Origin: Tangfeifania diversioriginum
Lineage (GTDB): Bacteria > Bacteroidota > Bacteroidia > Bacteroidales > Prolixibacteraceae
Length of the DNA stretch: 64,000 nt
NCBI GenBank assembly: GCA_945873105.1
Contig: CAMCBW010000007.1
Span: 1-64,000 of the forward strand
Reading direction: 5' to 3'
The stretch's first letter is position 1, and every line of letters starts with the position of its first letter. Shown here in pieces: positions 8,033-16,164 of this stretch. The notes under the pieces were generated by a model. That model was not told where the DNA came from. It did no database searches and saw only the letters and a list, made by a program, of their open reading frames with translations. A program made the translations under genes and the position numbers.

Positions 8033-10255
8033 CTATTTTGAAATCCAAAAAGTAGATTGAACACCCTTCAACCTTAATTTACACCGGGTATAGGATTGCC
8101 CATTCCTCGTGGTGTAGGAACACTTCTCCAACCGGGAAACAGTTCCAGTGTGAGGGTTCCAATTTTCGAGATTTAGCTTTCCCCGGAGTAAAACTTCGGT
8201 GTCGATTTCGTTGTCGCTTGAGTTGGCAAAAAAGAAAATATCTTTTCCGTCGTGCATCTTGTGCAGATAGGAAAACAGTCCCAATTTGCTATTTACTACC
8301 AGGCTCCCTTCAAACAATAGATCAGCATCAGGAGTAAATTGAGCGAGAGCTTCTGATAAAAGCTGCGTGGTTGGATTTGGGATAAACAGCGCTTTCCCAC
8401 CCTGGTAGTTGGTTTGCACCTTTGGGTTCTTCGATGCATCTGTACCAAATAATGCTGCCACCAGCTTGACGATCTCCTGATCCTGTCCCTTTTCAGCGGA
8501 CAATGAAGGCAAAAGCGTGGTGGCAATTACCTTTCCGCCTGCATCGTAAAACAGTTTGATTTTCCGAAGCGCGGCGACTGAAATCACCTTTCCGCCAGGA
8601 ACTATCACTGCTTTGTAATCCTGAAAATTTTCCTTGTTGTTGAGATGCATCTGACCCTTTAGAATTGAATATTTATCAGTCGCAAGATATTCAGGATGTA
8701 CGAAGGTAAAATCGCGTCGTATTTCATTGGTCAGCATATCACTGATTTTGAGGTAATCGGCTTCAGGATAAGCCCAAGTTCCCGCCCTTTTGTTGTCTGG
8801 TGAATCGAAATAAAAGCCGCCCTGCAAACTGGCAATCGGGTAAAGGAGGGCGATGTCGGCAACCCTGCGACCTCCCTGCAGCAGGTAACAGGTACGCCCA
8901 ACATAATCACTGTAGGTTGAAAGCCCGGGAGCCAGCTTTTTGCTCAAGGGAGAAATCAGTGGTGGAATAGAAACTTTAGATGGATCGTACCACATGCCGT
9001 GCGGAATAACAAAATTAATACCCCGTGCCTGAATCTCCATCAAAGCCCGGTAAAGCATCAATGAGTCAACAATTTCTTCCTTCAATGCTCCATAAATTTC
9101 GGTCGCAGTAATGGGTCGTTCGTACAAATCGGAGGCTGAACTGATCAGCTTAAATCCATCCCGGCCGCGACCATACTCAATAATCAGATCCGCAAGGGGC
9201 AGATCCGTATAACGGTAAAACTTAAAGATATCGCCAGACATGTCAACCGGCTGAATACCATAGTTGCCGGGTGGATGACCCGTATTCTTCAATCCATGTT
9301 TCTTTGTCCACCTGGTCACCATTTTAGGATAACCTTCGGCCATCAGTTCAGAGCGGGTATTGAAAAAAGCGACGCGGGCAGCCTCTGTTTCTGGGCCAAG
9401 GTTGTACCACAAAGCGGGATAATACAAGGCAGGGTCAAATCCGTTAATTTCCCTGAATTTTTCATTGAAACCATTGGTCCAGGTCCGTTCGGTACGCAGA
9501 AAACCTACATCATCAAAAAATGTCAACTGAATGGTATTGCCAAAATAGGAGGCAAATTGTTCGGCATATTTGTCATAGGTAAGACTCATAAAATGGTTGA
9601 TGGCAGTAGTATCCAGATAATCAACCAGGAAGTATTTCTTGTAGTAGGCACCAGTGTTGGAGCAGAAGAACATGATGCGCCAATCGCCTTTTGGCACATT
9701 CCAGGTAAGGATATTCGATTCAATATACTTTGACAAGTCAATCCTTTCCAGCGTAGACACATTCATGGCCACAGCGGCCATTAATCTTCCTCCCGGCACC
9801 GGTGCCTTCCATACGCCTGGACCGGTTCGAATCACCTCACTTTTTTCGAGTGTTTTACGCACATCCTGGGGAAAAAGCTTTTCGAGCTGTCCCCCGGCGC
9901 TGCCACTGGGAAAACCAGTGTCATCGTACAAAATTACATTCTCCTTGAGCTTCCTGGCCGTTTCGAGAATGACTCCGAATTTTTCGAAATAGGCTTCACC
10001 CAGAAAATCCGGCAAAGTATTTCCAACCGGAAGTACTGCCACACCATTGAAGTTGGCCTTCAATCTGGCATCGGTCATCTGTTGAACTATCCCTTCCTGG
10101 GTCATCTCCCCATTGATGTGCCAGAATGGGGTGGGATAATATTGCCGCGGAGGATTAAGGAATAAGGCCTTTTTACCGGATGGCTGACCTTTGACTGTAA
10201 AGGTCAGGAAACCTGTCACCAGCAGGATTGTCAAAAAAAGAGATCTTTCCTTCAT
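8033..10255 (-). CDS. Short GH106-like glycoside hydrolase, paralogue 1
   Basis: A 740-residue exported protein. Its N-terminal catalytic region resembles the GH106 alpha-L-rhamnosidase barrel ('PTPFWHINGEM', 'ILYDDTGFPSGSAGG', 'GHPPGNYGIQP', 'GRDGFKLISSASDLYERP'). It lacks the long C-terminal beta-sandwich of the 960-residue GH106 enzyme in this window. A Rossmann-like segment follows ('YKAVIVPGGKVISVAALRKI'), then a short C-terminal beta domain. It shares all these blocks with the protein at 51865-54135, so the two are paralogues. Exo-action on a rhamnosyl or related linkage in the periplasm or at the surface is inferred. It lies 65 bp downstream of the FGE-fold lipoprotein gene. Confidence 0.7.
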   Translation of the reverse strand: MKERSLFLTILLVTGFLTFTVKGQPSGKKALFLNPPRQYYPTPFWHINGEMTQEGIVQQMTDARLKANFNGVAVLPVGNTLPDFLGEAYFEKFGVILETARKLKENVILYDDTGFPSGSAGGQLEKLFPQDVRKTLEKSEVIRTGPGVWKAPVPGGRLMAAVAMNVSTLERIDLSKYIESNILTWNVPKGDWRIMFFCSNTGAYYKKYFLVDYLDTTAINHFMSLTYDKYAEQFASYFGNTIQLTFFDDVGFLRTERTWTNGFNEKFREINGFDPALYYPALWYNLGPETEAARVAFFNTRSELMAEGYPKMVTRWTKKHGLKNTGHPPGNYGIQPVDMSGDIFKFYRYTDLPLADLIIEYGRGRDGFKLISSASDLYERPITATEIYGALKEEIVDSLMLYRALMEIQARGINFVIPHGMWYDPSKVSIPPLISPLSKKLAPGLSTYSDYVGRTCYLLQGGRRVADIALLYPIASLQGGFYFDSPDNKRAGTWAYPEADYLKISDMLTNEIRRDFTFVHPEYLATDKYSILKGQMHLNNKENFQDYKAVIVPGGKVISVAALRKIKLFYDAGGKVIATTLLPSLSAEKGQDQEIVKLVAALFGTDASKNPKVQTNYQGGKALFIPNPTTQLLSEALAQFTPDADLLFEGSLVVNSKLGLFSYLHKMHDGKDIFFFANSSDNEIDTEVLLRGKLNLENWNPHTGTVSRLEKCSYTTRNGQSYTRCKLRLKGVQSTFWISK

Positions 10256-10320
10256 AAATATTATCTAATCAAACAGCAAGTAATAGTAAGCAAGATGTAC
10301 CTAAATAGGCAGGCGGAATT

Positions 10321-11241
10321 TTAATCCGCATTGGCAGCACACCTGAATCCGGTATTGAAAAGGGATGTCTCTTTAGTATTGGATGCCCTCCCGGTTACGG
10401 AAAAACTATTTTCTCCGTTCTGGTCGAAGAAGAAGGAGCCACCACGAATGGACCTCGCATCGGGATTGTACTGAAAAGGCATGGTACTGCCCGGATAGGG
10501 TTGGTATACATCTGCACACCAGTTCCATACATTTCCTCCCATGTCGGTCAAGCCACAAGCCGTTTCACCAAAGGCTCCTACCGGAGAGACAAAGTTAAAC
10601 CCATCGGCTCCCTGTTGTGCGGTCAGGTCACTCCCCTGCCAGACATTGGCCATGTATTTACCATTGACGACCAGGGTATTTCCCCAGCTAAATTTAGTGT
10701 TGCTGTTTCCTCCACATCTGGCGGCATATTCCCACTCAGCCTCGGTCGGTAGCCTTTTCCCTGCCCAGGTTGCAAAGGCTTCTGCATCACTCCAGCTTAC
10801 CTGTGTGACAGGATCGTTGATCCCTGCAGGAGGCGCGGTTTTCCCCATTGGATATTGCCAGTTTGCACCTGGAACCAAAGCCCAGCTGTTGGTCTTAAAA
10901 TCGAAAACACCGGAATCCCCAAATTTCTCCGCATCGGTTTTGTGGCGGGTAGCCTCGATGAAACGACGGAAATCTCCCACCGTAACCGGATGCTTGTCCA
11001 GTTTGAAAGCGTGGACTGCAACCTCATGGACAGGCTGTTCCTGGGGTGTGCCGACGGCAGAACCCATCTGAAATTTACCTCCCTTGAAGTAGACCATCTC
11101 ACTCTGGACAACCGGTTGTGGTGTCTCCGCGGTAACAGTTTCTTTGTTATTTTCACTACCGGCTTTTGGTTTGTTTCCGGGATTGGAGGAACAGGCACAT
11201 GCCAGAATGGCTATGGCAATGAGACAAGTTTTGGTACCCAT
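10321..11241 (-). CDS. FGE/SUMF1-fold lipoprotein lacking the catalytic cysteines
   Basis: A 306-residue lipoprotein: the leader ends at 'LACACSS', then comes a linker rich in polar residues, then a full FGE-sulfatase fold (about 48-306: 'FKGGKFQMGS', 'PVTQVSWSDAEAFATWAGKRLPTEAEWEYAAR' region, 'GNVWNWCADVY', 'RGGSFFF', 'NTGFRCAA'). Ungapped comparison with human SUMF1 over the last 38 residues places F272 and E277 where FGE has the copper-binding, catalytic Cys336 and Cys341. It is therefore not a canonical formylglycine-generating enzyme. Its outer location also argues against maturing sulfatases, which are modified before export. FGE-fold lipoproteins without these cysteines occur in other roles (for example GldJ/GldK of gliding and T9SS). 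It follows a sulfatase gene by 83 bp. Confidence 0.85.
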   Translation of the reverse strand: MGTKTCLIAIAILACACSSNPGNKPKAGSENNKETVTAETPQPVVQSEMVYFKGGKFQMGSAVGTPQEQPVHEVAVHAFKLDKHPVTVGDFRRFIEATRHKTDAEKFGDSGVFDFKTNSWALVPGANWQYPMGKTAPPAGINDPVTQVSWSDAEAFATWAGKRLPTEAEWEYAARCGGNSNTKFSWGNTLVVNGKYMANVWQGSDLTAQQGADGFNFVSPVGAFGETACGLTDMGGNVWNWCADVYQPYPGSTMPFQYNPDARSIRGGSFFFDQNGENSFSVTGRASNTKETSLFNTGFRCAANAD

Positions 11242-11324
11242 TTGGTCTAATTTTAGCGTTTCTATGACAAAACTAATCTTTTGCAGGTCAGTGCATCAAC
11301 CACGATGCAAAATAACGGTCATTT

Positions 11325-13034
11325 TCAAGGAATATTTGCCAATTCTGCCACATCTTTCCCCTCTTTGTAAACCTTGTACAGATCAATGTAGGGAACTCGT
11401 CGCAACTCAGTGGCTGGATCGTATCCGGGATTACTGGTTGGCCAGTATTTCTTCTCCACATTTTGCTCCAGGTAATTCATCAGCACGGCAAACAATTCCC
11501 GGGTTTTCTCGGGTAACTGTTTGGCAAGGTTTTCTTTCTCGGAAATATCTTTCCGGATATTGAACAGGCTGAGTCGTCCATACCAGTCGAAGATCAGCTT
11601 GAAATCGCCCTTTCGAACGGCTGATTGAGGAGTAAAAGGCAGGTTGTCAGCAGGATTTTTATAGACCACACTTAGCGGATAGTGCCAGAAATAAGTATCG
11701 CGTGTATAGCTTCCCTTCTTGTTGGCAGGATCCTTTAGCAAACCAGCAATACTTTGTCCATCAATAAGATGACTTGGCTTTGGTTCACCCGCAAGTTCCA
11801 GCAAAGTTGGGAACAGGTCGTTGCAATCGACTGGGATATCACACCATTTGCCCCCCTTCACTTTCCCCCGGTAACTAATGATGAGTGGCACCCGGATCCC
11901 CCCTTCGTACACATTGGCCTTCTGTCCTGTCAAAGGGGAATTGTCTGTGATTAGTTCACCATTGCCGGAGCCTACAGTAATTCCTCCATTATCAGACATA
12001 AAGACTACAATTGTTTCGTCGGCAATGCCAACCTCCGCAAGCTTATTCATGATCTGTCCAACCGAAATATCCAGGTGTTTTACCATTGCCGCGTAGGTTG
12101 CATTCGATTGACCCTTCCATCCCTTGGTGGCCTTTTGGCTGAAATATTTGATGGTAGAATCGGGCGCCTGGTTGGGGCCATGAACCGAAAACTGGCAAAA
12201 ATAGAGAAAGAAAGGCTTGTCGGTATTGTTTTTGTTTTTGGCATGAATATCGATGTAATCGAGCGCACGTTGGGTCAGGTCTGCCGTCAGAAAATCGATG
12301 CCTTTGTCTGCTCCTGCCCTGCCCTGCTTCAACTCCGGTTGTCGCATCAGGGGAAAATGCTTCGCTTTCCGGTCCCATCCATTTCTCCAACTGTAATAAG
12401 GCGAGCTGCCTGCATCGAAATAGGCCAGCTCTTCAAACCCCTGGTCATGGGGTTGGTAACCTTCTGATCCATGACCTCCCAAATGCCATTTGCCAAGAAA
12501 GGCAGAATGGTATCCCTTCAGCGCCTCGGCCAGGGTGATTTCATCCCTGCCATGGTCCTGGGGCTGACCGGCAGGCAAGGCAATGAGGGTATTCCCGTTC
12601 AGCATAGCCTGTGGATCAATACTTTTGTCCGACCAGTAACAATCCTGCTCGTGAAAACCGGCAGGAGGCTGAAGACCCTGGACATACCAGGTATTTGCAC
12701 TTCCGGCTGTAGCGGTCATGAATCCCAATCGAGAAGCATATTTGCCCGTCAGGATGCTGGATCGTGTGGGTGCACACAAGGGGCAGCTGTATGCCTGCGA
12801 AAAGGCGATACCCTGTTCTGCCAGCCTGTTCAGGTTGGGAGTTTCGTAAAATTGCTTTTCAGCAGGTGCTTTGGTCGACCGGGTGGCAAAACAGTTGACA
12901 TCGGTATAGCCAAGATCGTCCGCCAGAATAAAGACAATATTTGGTCTGGAAGATCTACTTTGGGCAAAAGCCAGATTTCCCGAAAGCATTAAGGTACCCA
13001 AAGAAATTAGCGTAGTGGTTTTTATACTTGTCAT
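11325..13034 (-). CDS. Exported S1 sulfatase (CAPTR signature)
   Basis: A 569-residue sulfatase; ATG 13034 is preferred over the upstream TTG (13052). Signal peptide about 1-25. Metal ligands appear in 'FILADDLG' (D39, D40) and later in 'FMSDNGG'. The formylglycine cysteine is C87 in CAPTR, followed by 'SSILTG'. Other landmarks are 'GKWHLGG', 'SVHGP' and 'EGGIRVP'. It hydrolyses a sulfate ester of a carbohydrate; the position on the sugar cannot be read from sequence. An inserted stretch between the signature and 'GKWHLGG' (about residues 105-160, rich in aromatic residues) is longer than usual and may shape substrate choice. Confidence 0.92.
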   Translation of the reverse strand: MTSIKTTTLISLGTLMLSGNLAFAQSRSSRPNIVFILADDLGYTDVNCFATRSTKAPAEKQFYETPNLNRLAEQGIAFSQAYSCPLCAPTRSSILTGKYASRLGFMTATAGSANTWYVQGLQPPAGFHEQDCYWSDKSIDPQAMLNGNTLIALPAGQPQDHGRDEITLAEALKGYHSAFLGKWHLGGHGSEGYQPHDQGFEELAYFDAGSSPYYSWRNGWDRKAKHFPLMRQPELKQGRAGADKGIDFLTADLTQRALDYIDIHAKNKNNTDKPFFLYFCQFSVHGPNQAPDSTIKYFSQKATKGWKGQSNATYAAMVKHLDISVGQIMNKLAEVGIADETIVVFMSDNGGITVGSGNGELITDNSPLTGQKANVYEGGIRVPLIISYRGKVKGGKWCDIPVDCNDLFPTLLELAGEPKPSHLIDGQSIAGLLKDPANKKGSYTRDTYFWHYPLSVVYKNPADNLPFTPQSAVRKGDFKLIFDWYGRLSLFNIRKDISEKENLAKQLPEKTRELFAVLMNYLEQNVEKKYWPTSNPGYDPATELRRVPYIDLYKVYKEGKDVAELANIP

Positions 13035-13101
13035 TTTGTGATTAATGAACAATCAAAGATTGTCTTTTGTCTGGTTTATATTCAATTAATTGTATCATTC
13101 T

Positions 13102-14700
13102 TTATCGAATCGGATAGCGTTCTTTCAACATGACAGGCATGGCACTGGGCAGGTAGGGCTTTCCGGATCCCCTGTCACCTTGCGGATCATAATGTTCGCC
13201 GGTTTTGGTGGATTTTGGAACATAGGTACTTTCCCCGCTCTCCGTTTGCCACCAATTTAACCATTGCGCCTCGAGTGTAGCCACAATTATTGGATTCGAG
13301 CCTGCCACATTCTTGCATTCCAAAGGATCTTTGTCTGCCTGAAAAAGTTCCCAGCCAGACCCATCTACTTCAGCCATGGTCCACTGCGGGGTACGAATGG
13401 CACGGTTGTCCATGAATTGGAAGTAGAGCGGATTTTGACGCTGCCAGTTTTCGTCCTTCAACAAGGGCAAAAAAGACTCTCCAGCAATCTGAACCTTTTG
13501 CGTTGAAATATTTATTGCATCCATCACGGTAGGCAAAATGTCTATCATGTGAACCGGACTGTGTGTGATTCTTCCCGGCTTTCCTGTGTGTCCAGGCCAC
13601 CAGGCAATTGCTCCTGTGGTTACACCCCCTGCATGCTGGCTGATCTTGTACAAACGCCATGGCGTAACGGTTGCGTAGGCCCAACCAGTTCCCGGTTGCC
13701 AGTTGGAATTCGGGTCCCCGGGCAATTTTTCGAGCCTCAGCATATTTTTGTCGGCTTTCGAAAAAGTATCCGTTCCATTGTCACTCATGAAAAGAAGGAG
13801 TGTATTGTCCAGTTGGCCACTTTCGGCAAGTGCCTTTAGAAGCCGTCCGATCCCGTTATCCATCCGCTCCACCATGGCTGCATAGACCGCCATTCTCAAA
13901 TCCTCCAGATCGCGTTGTTCAGGGGTGAGCGTTTCCCATTGGGGGAGATTTTGGGGATAATCGGGCAGTTTGGCATTGGCCTGAACAATTCCCATCGCCT
14001 TTTGCCGCTTAAAACGAGCCTCCCTGACTGCCTGCCAGCCATCCGCATACTTTCCCCTGTGTCTCAAAATATCTGCTTTCGGCGCTTGCAAAGGATTGTG
14101 AGGCGCCTGGTAACTGAGGTAAAGAAAAAATGGCTGATCGGCCTTCCCAGTTTGGTGTGACCGGACAAACTGAATGGCCCTGTCGGTAAAGGCATCGCTA
14201 CTGTAATAGTCCGGACCAAAATCGGTGAACGGCTCGCGGTCGAGCCGGTAATTTTTGGATCCTGCAAAATGGTCTGAAAACCCGTCCAGAAAGCCGAAAA
14301 AATGATCAAATCCCCGGTCCATCGGATGACCGCGCAAATGCCATTTCCCGATGAGGGCAGTCCGATAGCCAGCATCGTGGAGCTTTTCCGGCAAAAGAGG
14401 GGTAGCTGCAAACGCAGGTAAGGCCTTCGGCCAGTAATTGCCGGTCAGGAGTGAAGCACGTGAACAGACACACATGGCACTGTTTTGCATTTGTGTCAGC
14501 CTGAGCCCCTCGTTGGCCAATCTGTCAAGTGCAGGAGTAAACAGTTCTCCGCCGTAGCAACCGGGATCGCTGTAACCCATGTCATCCGCCAAAATCAGGA
14601 TGATATTGGGCTTCCTGGCCTGATTTTGAGCAAGGGCAGGAATTGTCAAAAGCAACAAACAAGCTGCTCGAAATAATCCTGATTTTTTAAAATAGATCAT
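13102..14700 (-). CDS. Exported S1 sulfatase with a non-standard CVCSR signature
   Basis: A 532-residue arylsulfatase A-like protein. ATG 14700 is chosen because the longer frame to 14892 would run back into the preceding sulfatase and delay the signal peptide. Metal ligands lie in 'LILADDMGYSD' and 'FMSDNGTD', and 'GKWHLRGHPMDRGFD' is normal. The signature reads C77-V-C-S-R instead of C-x-P-x-R: the codon at the proline position is TGT, several changes away from CCN, and the flanks ('QNSAM' and 'ASLLTG') are intact. Whether the maturation enzyme accepts this, and which cysteine is oxidised, is open. The gene starts 4 bp after the previous stop and is clearly co-transcribed. Confidence 0.88.
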   Translation of the reverse strand: MIYFKKSGLFRAACLLLLTIPALAQNQARKPNIILILADDMGYSDPGCYGGELFTPALDRLANEGLRLTQMQNSAMCVCSRASLLTGNYWPKALPAFAATPLLPEKLHDAGYRTALIGKWHLRGHPMDRGFDHFFGFLDGFSDHFAGSKNYRLDREPFTDFGPDYYSSDAFTDRAIQFVRSHQTGKADQPFFLYLSYQAPHNPLQAPKADILRHRGKYADGWQAVREARFKRQKAMGIVQANAKLPDYPQNLPQWETLTPEQRDLEDLRMAVYAAMVERMDNGIGRLLKALAESGQLDNTLLLFMSDNGTDTFSKADKNMLRLEKLPGDPNSNWQPGTGWAYATVTPWRLYKISQHAGGVTTGAIAWWPGHTGKPGRITHSPVHMIDILPTVMDAINISTQKVQIAGESFLPLLKDENWQRQNPLYFQFMDNRAIRTPQWTMAEVDGSGWELFQADKDPLECKNVAGSNPIIVATLEAQWLNWWQTESGESTYVPKSTKTGEHYDPQGDRGSGKPYLPSAMPVMLKERYPIR

Positions 14701-14704
14701 CTTG

Positions 14705-16150
14705 TTATTCAATTGGCAATCCCTGGTAATTGATTTTGATGTAGGGAACTGTGCCAGTGTTGTCCAGCACATAGCCCCATTTTTTAATGTACTCCTTACC
14801 AGGAAGAAACTGATCGTTGTTTTTCTCCAACAATTGGGAAAGCTGTCCATCCAGCTGCTCGCGAATCTTTCCCGATGCTGGTTCGCTAACAAGGTTTTTC
14901 AATTGAAAGGGATCCTGCAAGTTGTCAAACAGCAACCAGGGGCCTGACAAATCCCTTACATAGGTGTATCTTTTGGTTCTTACCCCACGGTACTCCTTGC
15001 CTCCCTGGCTTTGCGGCCATTGGCCGAAGGGATGGTAGGAGGCAATCAAAACCGCATCAGTTTTATCCTTTGCTTTTCCCTTCATGATGGCCGATTTGTC
15101 TTCCCCCTCCACGGTAGCCGGAATTTTTAAACCACACAATCCGAGTAGTGTTGGCATCAAGTCCGGTGTATTGATCAGCATCTCATTTTTCTTCCCCTTG
15201 TTGCCAAAGGCTTTGGGATACCGAATGAGCATCGGTACATGAATCGATTCTTCGTAAGGCCGTTGTTTGTTCATGTAGCCATGGGACTGAACCATGGCGC
15301 CATGATCGGAGGTGAAGACAAAAATGGTATTTTCGTCCAATCCTGTATCCTTCAAGGTCTGCTGTAAAAGACCGATACAGCTGTCCAAAGCCGTAATATG
15401 AGCATAATATCCAACCAGTTCAGTGTTGGCTTTTTCTCGCAGTTCATCCGGAACATTTCCGCGCAATTTCAAACTTTTTTCACGGTAGATTTTCTTATAA
15501 TTTTCCGGTGCAGTTTGAAACGGGGTGTGCGGTGGTCCCCAGGAGAGGATCATGAAGAATGGTTGATCCGATTGTTTCCGCATCTTGACATAATCCACCG
15601 CGTCGGCCGACTGTGCATAGGCATCGTAGCCATCCCATTTGGCTTTTTTGTCATCATTGCCCCAGTAGAAGGAGTTGTTGTAGTCGTGGGTACACTCCAG
15701 TACTTTCCAGTAATCGAAGCCCTGCCGGCGTTCAGCAGGAATGAAGGTATTCCTGCCATGGCCGTCCAGGTGCCATTTCCCGATGTAGGCTGTCTGGTAA
15801 CCTGCCTCCCTGAAGAGTTTTCCCAATGTCGGAGCTTCAGGGTTTAGCTGTACATCATTCACAAATACACCCGTCGTCAGCGGATACTGACCGGTGAGCA
15901 GGCTTCCCCGGTAGGGACAGCATACGGGACAGGAGGAGATGGTATTGGTGAAATTGGTAGCCTGTCCGGCCAACTTATCCAGGTTAGGGGTTAAAACATC
16001 CTTGTTCCCGTTAAAGCCTGCATCCTGCGCACGCCATTCGTCGGCCAGCACAAATACTACATTTGGCATTTTTTGTGCCAGGCTATCCGAAATCGGGAGG
16101 AGATTCCCAATTAACACCAGATTCAATGAATTAAGCAGTAATGACTTCAT
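14705..16150 (-). CDS. Exported S1 sulfatase (CCPYR signature)
   Basis: A 481-residue sulfatase starting at ATG 16150 (the upstream TTG at 16156 adds two residues only). Signal peptide about 1-25. Metal-binding 'VLADEWR' carries Asp-Glu instead of the commoner Asp-Asp, a variation seen in some S1 subfamilies. The formylglycine cysteine is C77 of CCPYR, followed by 'GSLLTGQYP'. 'GKWHLDGHGR', 'GPPHTPF' and the second metal motif 'FTSDHGAM' are present. The end of the protein contains 'YTYVRDLSGPWLLFDN', the usual C-terminal substrate subdomain. It is preceded by a GH43 gene 14 bp upstream and followed by a sulfatase 4 bp downstream, so these three form a compact unit. Confidence 0.92.
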   Translation of the reverse strand: MKSLLLNSLNLVLIGNLLPISDSLAQKMPNVVFVLADEWRAQDAGFNGNKDVLTPNLDKLAGQATNFTNTISSCPVCCPYRGSLLTGQYPLTTGVFVNDVQLNPEAPTLGKLFREAGYQTAYIGKWHLDGHGRNTFIPAERRQGFDYWKVLECTHDYNNSFYWGNDDKKAKWDGYDAYAQSADAVDYVKMRKQSDQPFFMILSWGPPHTPFQTAPENYKKIYREKSLKLRGNVPDELREKANTELVGYYAHITALDSCIGLLQQTLKDTGLDENTIFVFTSDHGAMVQSHGYMNKQRPYEESIHVPMLIRYPKAFGNKGKKNEMLINTPDLMPTLLGLCGLKIPATVEGEDKSAIMKGKAKDKTDAVLIASYHPFGQWPQSQGGKEYRGVRTKRYTYVRDLSGPWLLFDNLQDPFQLKNLVSEPASGKIREQLDGQLSQLLEKNNDQFLPGKEYIKKWGYVLDNTGTVPYIKINYQGLPIE

Positions 16151-16164
16151 AAACAAATTTCAAG

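Noticed and set aside
10321-11241. Sulfatase-activating formylglycine-generating enzyme
   Set aside because: Both catalytic cysteines are replaced (Phe272, Glu277) and the protein is a lipoprotein, so the usual call is not supported.
14701-14892. Longer N-terminus for the CVCSR sulfatase
   Set aside because: It would overlap the upstream sulfatase coding region in another frame and move the signal peptide 64 residues inward.
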